NCBI RefSeq assembly: GCF_033807715.1
Contig: NC_084596.1
Span: 32,186,879 to 32,250,878, forward strand
Length of the DNA: 64,000 nt
Direction: 5' to 3'
Origin: Cololabis saira
Taxonomy: Eukaryota > Chordata > Actinopteri > Beloniformes > Belonidae
Part shown: positions 46,626-61,600 of the stretch, in pieces
Numbering within the stretch: the stretch's first letter is position 1
Layout: each line of letters opens with the position of its first letter
Notes under the pieces: generated by a model
Database searches by the model: none
Seen by the model: the letters and a program-made list of their open reading frames with translations, nothing else
What the model was told of the DNA's origin: nothing
Made by a program: the position numbers and the translations under genes

Positions 46626-49600
46626 TCACACGTTGAAGTCTTTCAGTACGCTGGTGAGACGTCTCATTTTCTCCTCCGTGTCTCTCTTGTTAGCTTCTGT
46701 CTCCTCCAGGAGCTGACGCATCTCCTCTTCTACTTCAAGTACCTAAAGAACAAGGACAAAACTACAACTTCAGCTGCAGACAACATACTAAACAATTTAA
46801 TTAAACTGTAGCGGGAACAATTTTCACCCTCACAGATGTCTATTTATTCGATAAGGTTATCTGTTCCTGTGGGGAAATTTGGTTTGCAGCAGACATCACT
46901 TGACATTTCTCCACTCCAACAATGACTCTGATGTATATTCCAAGTCATCCAGATCATGGCAATTCTCAAAGGTTTCAAACTAGGCAGCTGGACCCTCGAG
47001 GAAAAGGAAAAAGGACGTCCAGCTGCCTAGCTTCAAGCCTTTCAGACTCCAACATGTGAACACACAAGAGCCACATGGAGTTGAACTGCATTACTAAGTT
47101 AAAACAAACATTTTTCAAAATGTCATGGCGAAGTGGCCGAGAACTAGTCCGTGCTTTTCCAGTATATCATGTAGAATCTATATACTTAGTAATACACCTG
47201 TTGGAGAACTCTGTGTGCAGGATTTAATGTAAAAAATATAAATAATAACGGAGATAAACCACAACCTTGGGGGAAGTTTGTAGATGTGGTCAGTTTATCT
47301 GTGATGTTCCTACTCTGAACTGCTGTGTTATCCAGCTAGGGAAGTCCACAGTCCAAGAAAAAAAAAAAAAAAAAAAAGGAGGAAGTGAGACTTCTGTGTC
47401 CAGTAAACCTGCTAAAATGATTTTTTTTTAAAAAGTCCACAAATACGATCTTATCATTCGTTTTAGGTCTTTAGAGTGACTGTGTCATACATTTATATGA
47501 ATGAAATGCAGTCAAAATTTGAATATAATTGGTGTAAGACGAGCCACTCTGTGAGGTATTTCCAGAATTCATGAACTCCTCTTTTGTGAATATTCAAACA
47601 TTGGTTATGTTTACATTTCTTACACTTGAACACTGACACACAGCAGCACTTTTTCTAAATGCAAGTACTTATGTATACATTTTACCTTCCGATTGGCTTC
47701 TTCTATCTTTTTTTGTCTTTCGTTAGCCGCCCGGAGCAGCTCAGCTTGATGTGCAGCCTGGACAGACTCTAGCTGTCGGCGAAAGGCATCATCCACTGAG
47801 TGTAACCTCTCCACTGCAGCTCTGCAAGAGGCAAACAGACATAAAACATTTGAGATGCCTAAATGATTTATGGCGCAATTGAGTTTCAGGTCAGGTCAGT
47901 CACATAAATATAGATCTAGATTATGAAGTGCTTTCTTTAAAAATGACATTTCCTACATTGGTTTAGAAGAAATATTAGAAATCCAGCTTAAACTGATCTT
48001 AAAGTTAAGCCTGTGTGTTGTTCAGTAAAAAATAATAAAAATTTGAGCAGGCTGTTGAATAAAAAAAAAAAATCAACATTTATTGAAAACTGTCAGAGAA
48101 AGTTGTACTAGCGATAAGGAGGAAAACGTTTCATCTCTCTTGTTTTGGAAAAAGGTACTGATCTCCTAAATCACAGAAAGCAGATGAAGACTAGATAGAA
48201 ATCTTTGCATGTTTGAAACTCACATACCTATCGACGAGATAAGACCAAAATCACCACTGTGAGGCCAAAAACAGATAAACTATATGAAACTGTATTAAAG
48301 TGCCTGATAAGTGCAGGCTCAGAAGGACAGGACGTGACTTTGCTGATATTACTTGTGCGCTTCCGTTGCTTTATCTCTCTCTTCCAGCAGCTGGCGCTCC
48401 TTGGAATCAAAACTCTCCTTCATACGCTTCACTTGGCTCTCCAGCCGAGTGAGCAGCTCTGCCTTGTCCTGCCACTTCTTACTGGAATCACTAACAGGGG
48501 AGAGACACAAACATCCGAATAAAAAGACTGCCTCAGATACAACTTACAACATGAACAAAACTGTTTTCAAAATGGCCCAAATTTAAAGTTTGGGTCAAGT
48601 CTCACTAATATAAAATACAAATGACCAATTACGTGATATTTTTGGTGAAATGCAATGATGTGCTGAGAATCACACATAACCTGTTTGTCATTATCTTACT
48701 TCATCTTTGATTATTACATACACAGAGGGCATCTTTTTTTTTGTTCTCTTGGACGGGCTGCGCTGAAATGTATTTTGGGACGTTGGCTCAATGACAAATA
48801 AAGCATCTTTTTTCTATGTGGCATATTTGGGTTTGTGAATGAACACTTGCCTGTAGGATCTTCTGACGTCCTGGAGCTCTGCTTCCTTATCTTCCACCTC
48901 CTGTTTCAGCTCCTCCTTGCGTAGGCTCACATGTTCCAACCTCTCCTTCAGCTCTGCCCGCTGGTGTTTCTCCTCCTCCAGCTGCTGCTGGAGCCTCCTC
49001 TCAGTCTGGACCGCATCTTCCTTCAGTCTACGGATCTGATTGTCCCGCTCCTGAGTGGACTGAACAATGAACTGCGCTCAGTGCAAGATCAATATATACA
49101 AACAAGTATAAACATTTATCAAACAAAGAAATAATGCCAATTTATAAAAGCTGAAAACTGACTAAATGTCTATAAATGTATATCTTTAATCTGATGAATT
49201 AGCTCAACTGACTGTATTAAACTGCAGATTTAAATGCTGTTTCATCCTCGGTTTCAGGCTCTGGGTTATTAAGAAATTTCAAGTATCATCATTGCAGGAA
49301 AAAGGAAGAGATTATAGCACCTCTTTGAGTTTGCGGATAGTCTCCGTCTGGTCATCTACGATTTTGGCTTTGATTTTAAGGGCATCGTGGTCTCTGTCTC
49401 TCTGTTTCCTCTGAGCCTCCAGCTCAGTCGTGAGCACCTCGATCCTCGCCTCCAGACGTCCACGATCCTGAGACAATGACGCACCTGGCCAAGAAACATA
49501 AAAATAACCCACTTATTTTAATCTTTGGTCTATTTTTAAAATTTCCAGTGTTTCTCTTTTTTTCGAGTTAATAAAATCAGTGTGTGAATGTAAATTACTA

Positions 49601-52600
49601 AGGATATAATCATTTCTGTGAAATGCAATCATCATGATAACTCATTTTACATTAGTAATATTTTGAAAGAGACCCTCAAAAACAAGTGAGCCCAGCTTTT
49701 CTCTTAGGCATGTCAGAAACTGTCCCACAATTGACCACTAGATGGCAGGAGTCACTGCATGCAAATAATGCAAAGCATAATAGCTTTTAACTTTCCTCAT
49801 ACCTACATTTATAAGAGGCTCATAAACTAACCTATTACACATATAATCTCAATAAACAATTAAAACTGCCTTTAGGCATCTCCCTCGCACTATAATGTTG
49901 ACACAAAGCAGAAAGCAAGCGTCCTCCTGGACCTGTCCCACCTTGCTGAGCCAGCTCCTGGCCCCAGATCCTCCTCTCAGCCCTCAGGCCGTCTATCACC
50001 GACTCCTGGACTGTTAGTTGAGACAACAGTCGCGACTTTTCTTTCTTGAGCATCTCCAGGTGCAGGGCGAGACGCCGGTCCTGTTCCACCTCCCCTTCCA
50101 AGGAATGAAGACGGCTCTGGCAGCGATACAGACGCAGGCAATATTAATGATCAACAGCCATCTGTCATGGGAGGCAGATGGGAGAGCAGCTGGACCTTTC
50201 AGGACTCATGCTGGCAGAAAGTAGCCCCACTTGCTCAGGGCAAACAAGTTTTGAGAAAGTAACGGGTGATGCTTCTTTGCGTGTCTGACAAATGTTGTTT
50301 TAAATCTTATCAGGCAAATGAAAAAAGGAAATCAAAAAAGCTTGTTTCTGTACAGTGTTTCACCTTGAGATCAGCGACTGCATCTCTCTTGGCTTTGATG
50401 AGCTCAGAGATGCGGCTCTTCTGTTCTTTGACCATATCTGTGAGCTCCTGCACCAGAGAGCCGGATTTCTTCTCCCTCTGCTGGGACTGAGCGTGGGCCG
50501 CTTTGAGGTCCATTAGTTCTGCAGTAATGTGATCACACGCCTCCTTGGCCTAAACAAAACGGCAAGCGTATGGAAATTAGTGTCTATGAGAAAGAGTTGC
50601 AGAGTTTTGAACTTTAGTCCAAGATTTTGCCTGAACTGAATTCCATCAATCAGTGTGGACTTATGCTGACCATAAGAGGCCCTCGAGCCAAAGGATTTTC
50701 ACTAAGTAATCATTTCCATACAGGTCTGGCAATCGGTTCCTTATTCATACTTTCTTCAGAGTTGAAATGTCTGAGTGACATCAAAAAGAAATCTATGCAA
50801 GCAGTGGCAATCAAGAGTAGCATCACAGTTTGTGGCGATGCTAGATGATAGAGTGAACTGATTCAAATACAATCGTTTTTCTAAAGCAATCAGAGTCTAC
50901 TTGTCAAATGATCTCAATTCAGTCTCAGTTGTCGCCATCAGAGGGACAAAGAATTCAAAAAGTCTTTAAAGCTGGGTGTCAGTTCCAGTTTGGTCATTTC
51001 CCTTTTTGCTGTGGAAAATATTTTTAATCAGCTGGCCTTCACAGAAAATTTTATTTTAAAGCAGTGGTTTCTGACCTGGAGTCTGCAAAGTTAGTAAAGT
51101 AAAGTTTTGTAGTTTATTCCTTTTTTAATGTGCATTATTTCATCCAAAACTTTGGAGAATTAAAGTTTGAAAAGCTCTTTTAGTTATAAATGATCAACCA
51201 TGACTAATCAGATTTCTCTTCATCACTGATCAGAAAACAGACATCCACTGCTGCTGCGTGAGTTTGTCCATGTTTGTCCGTGAAGGCAACTGCAGCAGTT
51301 AAGACCTGTGTAATGGGTTGAGAGTGATGAGTAAATATCACCAGGTCTGACCAGGTCAGACTGCTGTTGCTCCGGAGAGGTCTTTGAGACACAACTCCAA
51401 AACATTCAGCTGCTATCTTATTAATGCAAAACAGTAAATGTCTGAAAGGGGCTAAAAGCCAGGATATTATCATGATAACAGGCAGGTGTGGTTGGGAAAC
51501 ATTCACTTTTTTTTAGCAGACCTCAGAGAAGCGAACAGCCTCGATGGTCAACGCCATGCGGAACTCGTCCTCCAGAGCAGCGTATTGCTTCATGCCCTCT
51601 GACAGTTTCTCCTGCAGCTCCGCCTGCTTCAGGTCGTGTCTCTGTTCTGCTGCTGCCACCTCCTCCGCCACAGCCTCACGGAAATCAGCACTGCCAGGTT
51701 GTAACCGCAACTCCAGCTGTTTTCTGTTGGAAAAATGTAAAAACAATGACCTGTACATTTTGCTATAACTTTGTTAAAAAAACAAGTAAAGACTCTTTAA
51801 TGTAAAAGTCATCTCTTATGTGACTGAGCCTGTAACTACCAGTGACTTGTAATTGTTAGTGGATAACATTCAGGTAATACAAATTCTTACTACTGGAAGT
51901 TCAGGGTTTTCTTTTGCTGACAATAAACAGTGATTGGCTTTTAAATTTGTACATAAGTCATGTTTGAATATCAAATTGTGCCGGGGAGGCAAAAACATCC
52001 CTCCATTAATAAAAAAAGGCATCTTGATCACATTAAGAAAAAAAGACGCACAAGAAAACAGATATCAGGGGCCTTCAGAAAGGGGATGAGCTGTGTACCT
52101 GTGCTCTTGTTCTCTGGATGCCAGCAGCTCGTGCAGCTGCTGCAGTTTGTCTTTTTGCTGGCGCACTGAGGCTCTCTGGATATCAAGCTCTCTCTTCAGA
52201 GCCGTTGCCTTGTTCTCCATCTCCTGGTGCCGCTTCATCTGAGGAATGTCAGCACATGTTTTGAATGAATGAATGAAAGAAAATATATTTATTTCGGTCA
52301 GGTCATTCTTAATGTAGACACCAACTGAAAGCATTAGTTCACATAAAAAAAAGAGAGACCTAACCGAAAAGGAATAGGCTGAAGCTATTGCTTATTTACG
52401 CCTACCCTTCTCACATGATCAACTTATTCAGATCAAACATACAAAACATAGTACAAAAAAATAAATCATATTGTTTACACAATCCCGAACATAATTCCGT
52501 AATAGTATCATCTACTGGATCCCTCATATTTTTCAAACACATTATACTTAAACAAACGTTTGAATGCATGAATCGACTGGCACATCTTCAATTTTTCATC

Positions 52601-55600
52601 AAGTGCATTCCATTTATTTACACCCCTTACAGTAATACATTGATCTTTAATTTTAGTCCTAGACTTTGGTTTTTCAATCATACGTTTCCCTTGAAGCTCA
52701 TATCTACTTACTTTTAAACATGCTTACAATTTTACTAGGTAACAATCTGTTGAACACTTTGTACATTATCAATGCTATTTTGTATTCCACTAAATCCATG
52801 AATTTAAATGTCCTTAATTTAATAAATAGTTCATTTGATGGTTCTCTATAACTTGATTTTGTGATAATCCTTACCGCTCTTTTTTGAAGAATAAAGATCG
52901 GTTTAGTATGGCTAAAATATGCACTCCCCCATATTTCTAACCAGTATGTAATGTAGGGAATAAACATAGTACAATACAAAATATATAAAGCACGCTGGTT
53001 CAACATGTATTGTAACAGCCAGTCAGATTTGAAGGGGGTTGTTTTAACTGATTTTAATGAATTCTCTCTGTGGGATGACTCAAAAATGTATTGATTAGGT
53101 ATAATCAGAAACTACAGCCAAGAGTGAATGTCGGGGGTAGATGACAAGGCTGAAGTCTTATGTCGTATATTTATATGACTCTAAATGAACCTGTTTCGGT
53201 GGTACCAACAGTATATAAAGAACTAAAGCGCATACACCGGACCAAATATGCTCTAAACTAACTTTCAAACTGATGTGTTCATAGGAAACAAGCCAGCGTA
53301 GGTACCTCTTCAGCCTGCTGGCGAGCCCTGAGGGTGTCTCCATGAGAGACGCTCTCTTCCAGCTTACGCAGTGCAGCTCTGTGCTGTTCTCCACCGCTTC
53401 GGGCCTGTTCCAGCTGCTGGGTTAGTGACTGACACCTCCCCTCCAGCTCCTCCACGCGAGCCCGCAGCTCACAGCATCCTGAACGTTCTTTCAGCAACAA
53501 CTCTTTCAGCCTGGATGAGGAGGGAAATTACGAAAAAAAAAAAAAACACAGCATTTTATACCCTGGATTTCTACTTTGACTGTATCAACACACAGTAATG
53601 AAAAACCAATACTAACTTTGTGATGCCCTTGTGTGTTCTCTCTTGGGTTTGTGTTGAATATGTGAAATAAAATGCCTAACATAGTTGCATTTTTTTAATC
53701 TGTAATGTAGGAGACATTTTAAACGGCTCCACGGAGTACAACTAAGAAACAGTCCTCGTATGAAATCTGCCTTGATGAGTCACCTCCATGTAATCCGTCT
53801 CCTGATGAGCGTAGACGCTGACAGGGATCAGCCGGGCTCGCTGTCATTAAAAAATGACAGCTGAGATTGATTCGTGTAATATTGCAGACATACGCGTGTC
53901 ACCAGGACATTAATTACACCATAATTCAGATTTATCTGTGCAGGAATGTGATGCAAACAAGGACACTGCACACACAACACAGCCCTGTGTGCAGCAATAG
54001 AGATAGGAATATTTCATCGTGAGTAATTATAGCGTGAGGATTTAAAATGTATCTAATGCGGTTAATGATCTTCATACTAATTAGTCTTTTTTTTAAATCA
54101 CATGCTTACTTGAGATTGTGTGGTAATGGAGCCAGATTGTGTGCTTCATTTCATTAGGAGCTACAGTACATGGATAGTTATAGATATAAATGGTGGTGTG
54201 GATACTAATTATAAGAGACTGAAACTGGCAGAAAGCTGCGGTCTAAAGAGAGTCAGTACAAAAGATTATCAGAGCAGAAATGGATGAGGATCCATTAGGA
54301 AGTTGGCAACTAAAATCCACAGAGACAAGTTACATTTTACATTTCAGCATAAATTGGATTTAGAGAACCTGGACAGATACATTGAGAGGTTTGTGAGCAT
54401 GTTTCACTCCTGTACCTGTCTGTGGTGTGCAGGGCCATGCTCTGAAGGTCTTTTTCCTCGCTGACCCTTGTCTGTACGCACTTTAGCTCCTCTGTCAGCC
54501 TCCGCGCAGCTTGTTCTGCCTTCCAACGTCTCTCCCTCTCCTGATCACGTTCCTCCACAATAGTCTGTGCAGCACAGACCAAAAAATTGTGAATATATTA
54601 CATTTAGCAGATGCTTTTATCCAAAGCGACCTACAAAAGAGGAATACAGGAGATAAAGATCGACTACCGGTATAATCCTGTAACTTGTGGTGGACAGTTT
54701 CTGGAGTGGAAATTGACTGACACACGGTTAATAGGTAAATCCTATAGTGAGTAAATAAAAGTATGATCCACTATCCTATCCCAAAACACAACCTTAATAC
54801 AAGCAGAATCCTCACAATATGGTCTGTAAAAATGTAGCAACAGAATCCCAGCTCTTTGTTTAGATTTTAAGAATGTATTATTAATATTGTCGTTTCTTTT
54901 TTGTTCCTGAATACCTTGATTACAGCATCTGCAGGTAACTTTTGCAGCTGCCGGTGTCGAAGAGAATCAGTTTTAAAGTACAAATTCAAGCTCTGCATTT
55001 TCCCATGGCTACATCTGAAGGCGGAACGTGTCATTATATTTCTTCTTGTATGGGATCACAAGCTTTTTCATAATAACTCTACTCAGTGAATCCTCTAGTT
55101 TAGCTATCTATTTGTACCCTGTATGTCTCTTCCTCCAGAGCAGACTTGACTTTCACATCTTCTGCAGTCTTAGTTGCTCTCAAAGGTCCCTTCTTCGTCT
55201 GCCTTGTTGCCTCCACACCTCCTGTTCCGCCAATCTTCCTTCTGGGCCCCACAGCGGATTTTGACATTCTCACTTTATGACTCTCCCGGTCGCTGCAAAT
55301 AAAACAAAAAGAGGAATTGAACCTGCTCAGAAATTGATTCTGAACTGAACAGCCCTCCATCAAGTATCTGACAGCAGAAAACTTTCACAGTTTTAAAGTT
55401 CCTCTGTCCCCTGGTGTACCTCAGGGATCTGTTCCTGGGCCCATTTTGTTTACTTTGTACATTGCACCTCTTGGTCATTCAATTACAAAGTCAATCAACG
55501 TTTCCTATCATCTTTATGCTGACAATATTCAGCTACTTTGCTCTTTCCATCCAAAAGACCCCTTTAGTCTCACTGAGTTAAATTGTTGTTAAACTGTCAT

Positions 55601-58600
55601 CAAGTCCTAATTTGGCCGCACACTGTCTACAATTAAACTCAAGTAAAATTAAGATTTTTATATTTTCTCCCGATAGTTGCATCCCAATAATAAAACAGAA
55701 GCTTGGGTTTGTTGGAGCATTTGTAGAAATCTAGTTTCCTCCTCAGTTCTCTGTCATGCTCATGTTCAGCAGCTGACTCATTCACCCTTTTCCATCAAAG
55801 AAATATTGCAAAATTAAGACATTGTTTCTGAGACAGAAATGGAAATTATTATTCATGCTTTTATCTATTCACACCTGAATTACTTTAATTTTCTTCTTAC
55901 CGGTCTGAACAAAAGGTCCCTGAATCAGCTGCGGCCTATTCAAAATGTATTGCAGACCACATTACTCTGATTTTCAAAAACTCTTCCCTGGCTTCCAGTC
56001 AGTTTGAGGATAAATTTTAAGATTCTTGTTTCAATGTTCAAAGTTTTCTATGGAATGGCACCCTAGAATGTCTCTTTTTTTCGATTGCTTTTTCATCCAT
56101 TTTTATTGGATTGGGTGACTGGTGTGAAAGGTGCTCAAAAAAACAAATGCTACTTACTTACATTTACAGATTAACCAAGTCTTAAAAACATTAAAGTAAA
56201 TAGCAAGCCCTTCTTGCTTTTTAAAATGTGATTTAAACTTAATTGCTTAAGTTAAATCACCAAATCCTAAGCACAAGACATCAGTGGCTTATGGAATAAG
56301 ATGATGGGCTAGAATGAAGGAGTCTGGTAGTTAATGATGGGAGTCAGGTGACAGATGTAATTTCAAAAGAAAAGAATTGCTCAAAGTGTGTCATCCAATT
56401 CAACTGAGATGAAAAATGTTTTTTTTTCATTCTTTAACAAACTTGAGGGTGAACTAAGCAGTTGGACCATTTGCTGCATTTGATTTAAAAGTGCAGTGTT
56501 TGTAAGGTGAACAAATTTCTGAAGAGTTTATGGATTCATTGAGGTTACAGTTAGCTACAAGAAATGCTTTTGACGTAAACGATACCTGCAGCTGGGACGT
56601 CGTGGTTTTACAGACTCACCTCTCTGATCTTGTGTTTCTGGTCTCTTGGGTGCTTGTGCTTGATGTTAGCACGATGGAGTGTCGAGGAATCCTTGACTGC
56701 CTTTTGTTTTCCTTTCCGCTGTCACACTCACTTTCTGATGTAAGGTCTGTGTCCCTCTTTGCTTTATGTGACTTCACGACAGAAGGAGCAGACACACTTG
56801 ATTTCTCAGCTGCAGGTACCTGAGTAAATATTGAAAAATACTTACAGCATATGAGAAAACAAACGGAAACACTGTTCAACTGTTGCTGGATCAGCAACAG
56901 TTGAACAAACCGACTTGTTTGACTGATTCACAATGCTATGCAACAGTTTTAGCCCCTACAAATAAAATGAAAATCTTTTCGAAAAGAAGGCTAAACACAG
57001 TTTTATTTATTTAAATTAATTATCGGCAGGCTGTTGTAAATTGTTCACATCTCTTCCTTGGACATCAGCTGTCTCAGTTGTTCCTGTACCTCAGTTGTTC
57101 CTCAGAGTGAATCAATGGTGTTATCAGAGCTCTGTGAGGGCTGTACCATCAGGTGCAGGGCTTTGTTGACCACACAAAACTGACCGCTGTTGAGTAATCC
57201 ATCAGGTATAACGCTAAGATACAGCCTTAACATGATTAGTCAGTCACCCGCTGCACACTATTTACAGCAGATGTGATGTGATAAGTCAGCACAAATTAAC
57301 ACCAAACGTCATTAGTTAACCTCATGGCATTTGACAGTATTAAATATTTACCTTCAGAATAAGCTGGGACACCTGGTGCTCCAGTTTCCTGATGCGTTCC
57401 TCATTAATGGGGAATGCCGAGTCAGTAATAGTGGAAGGAACCGGCCGGGAGCTCGGACCGGCTGGTTTTGTAGCTGGATCTGTGACAGCATCTGCAATCT
57501 GTTGACGGAGTTGGGTAAGGACCTGGTCGATACGGGGCGTGGTGAGAGCACCTTTAACCTGAAATGAAAACTCCATTTTCATTCTCAAAAGCAATAGCTT
57601 TTCAAGACATTTCATAAAGTCTGAGGAGTCAAGTAAAGTCACGAGCAGTTTTTGCTTTAACTGTAGTTGGCCGTACTTAGGATACGAGAGGTGCTGCTCT
57701 GCTGTCGTATCTAGCAGAGTTATACATCAAAACTCATTTAAAATACAGATGTGAACAAATCTGTATCCTTATAGTTCATTGAAACAGTTATTTACTCCTG
57801 TAGAAGGAGGTTTTTAATGTATTCCTGCATGCCTTTAGTCTTTAGAATATTATCATACAGCTTAGACAGATTTATTGATACCCCTAGAAATTAAACATGC
57901 ACCAACTGAACAGCTGGTGACTGGAATTGGCAAATTATTGTGTGATCTGTGGGCATCAGCTAATACTCAGAATTGGGTCTGTGCTTCTTGCAGATGACAT
58001 GGTTCTGTTGGCTTTATCAGGCCGAGACCTTCAACTCTCGCTGGAGCGGTTCGCAGCCAAATGTGAAGCGGCTGGGATGAGAATCAGCACCTCCAAATCC
58101 GAGACCATGGCCTTCAGTTGGAAAAGGGTGGAGTGTCCTGACCAGGTCAGGAATCAGATACTGCACCAAGTGGAGGAGTTCAAGTATCTCTGGGTCTTGT
58201 TCAAAAGAGAAGGAAGAATGGATCGGATTGATAGGTGGATTGGTGCAGCGTCCGCAGTGATGCAGACCCTGCAACAATCTGTCATGGTGAAGAAGGATGG
58301 ATGGATAGTTATTGGATTGTGTAGATTCTACACAATCCAATAACTATCCATCTTTCCTCTGTACATAAGCTTGATCTACACTGTAGATGAAGCTTATGTA
58401 CATGTGTGAGTTAGAGTGGTTATTTAAATGTGATGCATTATGTTGATTGTTGTATTTATAATTTGTTACTATTATTACTATTTATTAACTTATTTACAGT
58501 GTTTTTATTTTGTGGTAAGGGTATTTTTCGTATGCATTCGTTATTTGTTAAGGATGTAAATTGGGAGGCATGTTATCTAATAAATTAAAGAAAGTCTTAA

Positions 58601-61600
58601 AAACAATGCTTTTTTATTTTTTTTGTAAGTATATCTAAATCGCCAATGGAGGGGTGTGCCATATATAATCTCGCCTAGAGTAGGGCCAGCTCTGGTGAGC
58701 GCATTACTAAACAATGATCAGAATAAGCAAAGGAACATCTCACAGAGAAAATTATAGATCAACATGGAGAAAGTAAAGGCTACAAGACCAAGTCCTACCA
58801 GCATCATGTTTCTGTGACTAAAGCTGCAAATATTGATAAAAAGTACGAGGGCCATGGGACAGCAACCAAGCTCACAGGACATGGCTGCAGGAGGAAATAC
58901 AACCCCAGGCTCATCAGAAGGATTGTGTTGATAGATGACAAAGTGCAAAGAAAAACATTGAAAATGAACTTCATGTTCAAAATACTTTACTGCTTGGTCG
59001 ACCATCCATCACATTTTTGACAACAAAAGGCCCTGAAGACGAGGACACTTTTACTGCCTATTGAAAGATTTATTTTAAAATCTAGTGTGAAGAGGGCAGC
59101 CTTCAAACCTGAGACAGTCAGAGCAGCCGCTGGCCAAATTATCTGCTGGTAAATGCAGATAATAACGTTTTTGTAACAACATATTAATTTAGGGTTCCCA
59201 TTAAGAATCAAACTCCATTGGTGTTAAACAATGAACAAATAATGATGGATGCCAAACGTCTATCTTCCAGGTTGAGGCTCATGCGGAACCAAGGTTTGTT
59301 GCAGTTCCCTGACTGACCGCTAGAGGCTGGCTCCAAAAGTGAGTCAATCTCCATTGACTCCCATGTTAAAATTACAAACTTTAGAGCCAAAATAAACAGA
59401 TTTAAAGCCAGGTTCAAAACAACTGTTTTAGTCTCACTCTGTTGATTTCACACCAATGACAACTGTGAGGTGTAAGTTTGTTTTTTGGGTTTTTTTCAAT
59501 GTGTGACGGCAGCTCTGCAGATATTTTGGTGGCATTCGTCTGAAGGAGCTGGGAGCAAAACTAACTTTGACTGACATCGGTGGGTATGTTCTCATCGGCT
59601 TCCACAGTCACAAAGAAAAATGGGCTTCAAACTGCTCTTCATAAATCAATGGTCATGTGACCTTATGCTTTGTGATTTATGTGCATCCATGTTATCAGAA
59701 GTGGTATTTCTACATACGTGGGGTTGCTTAAAGGAGGAGCATATTTTGATATAAATAAAAGAAATAGTAAATGAAAGCATATTTGATGTAACTGTCAAAC
59801 ACCCATCAAAAGACATAAAACAAGCCTGTCACTCAGTGAGCCCTTGAGATTTACTGTCACATCACAGAGGCAGATGAGAGGAAAAAGATCTTGCTTCTTA
59901 ATCTTTGTCTTCATCTAGCTCCATATCATGCAGGATTTGATATACTTTAGAAGCATGTAGGGCAAAGCTGTAACACTGATTTCAAGAGGCAAATCCCACA
60001 GAAGCAGAAGGTAAAGAGAGAGGTGGTCCAGTTGACATCACCCCCTTAAATCAACTGCTATGAAGATCCCTTTTGTATAACTTTAAAACCACTGAAAATT
60101 GCACCAACTTCTGAGTAAAGGTCATAATATTTCATATTTCTTTCAAGAGATGTTTGCAAGTTGTTATTGCCTGATCAAAAGGATGCCAACTGAAAAATAA
60201 AAATGTTCTGAAATATAATAAAAGTGTGGAAGCTGAAGGGAATAAAAGAATGGCAACAAAATTACCACTTCACTGTGACTTGTATCAGAGGACAGCAGCT
60301 GGTCCACATAGTCCTCGAGGCTGGGAATATCACAGAAGCTGCTAACACCCGGAGACGATGGATGCCTTAACCGGTCTAGGCCATCCAGGATTGAAATCTG
60401 TGGTAGCGACTCCATAACAATCTCCCAATAACCTGCAGTAAGATGGGGAAGCAAGTACATTAGACAAACAATGAACAGCAGTCCTCATGGAAAACCAGCT
60501 GTTCTGGTGTCTACGCCACGATAAAGCTCTGTGTGCTATGCCTAAATGCAAAACTAATGCATCTTATGCAACGTGTCCTCAGAACAGCTTCTGCAAATAT
60601 TTATGCAATTACAAACAGCAAGGGTTGACAGAGAAGGTTAAGTACAACTTCTTGTCCTTTTAAAGGACTGCTGCTGGGAGTCCATTATGAACAGAGAAAT
60701 AATAGTGCAGAGCAAAGCCATAAGGATTTTTTCTATGAATACAGCTTTCAATCCAAACACAGAAATAAAGGACAGTAAGATGAATGGAGTAATGAAGTAA
60801 TGACTGCGAAATACTATATAGTAACTGTGGTCATCTCTATAATTACTATACTGCTATCAACCTCCTTCACTTCGCTCTAATTATACAGTGACGTACAGAG
60901 AAGATTGGTATTCACTTTTTTAGCATTCACCAAAAGGAAAGAGAGGAAGAAATGCCCTGCAGTTCATAGAAGATATAACACATGGACGGGGGATGAAAAT
61001 GCAATCCGTTATCAGAGAATTTTATTTTTGGTCGTCACTTATTATTTAGATTTTTTCTTTTGTAATTGCACAAATTAAATAAAAAATGTTTGTTCATGAG
61101 ACCTTTTACCAGAAACACAGGGGGCATCATAACAGGCTGAATCTCTAACACTGGACATTTCCCTCTAGTCACATGCAGCTGATGTTAATTGATTATCCAT
61201 CAGGCCATGGAAAAGCTTCCTCACTAAGACTGTATGACACTTCACACCACAGAGATAAATATCCATGAACTCATTAATGTCCCGGTGTTTGTATTTTTAT
61301 ATTTCCTGTGCTCATTTTGCACAAGCTGAACCTCTCATGGGACTGGGTTACTGTGATTCTATAGTAAATCCAAATAGCCTCACATACTAACCTCTCATTT
61401 ACAGTTCCTTTCCAACTCACTTCTTTGTATAAAATGTACTTTCCCATCCTGTAATCATCCGTTTGTTGCTTCCCACATGCAATACCATTACAGCATCATT
61501 TCTTCAGTGAGTAATATTATTCATTGAAATTGTAAATAGAAGCCGACTGTATATTCCTCAATACTGTGCCTGTATTTAAAATGGCAAAATGACAAAATTG

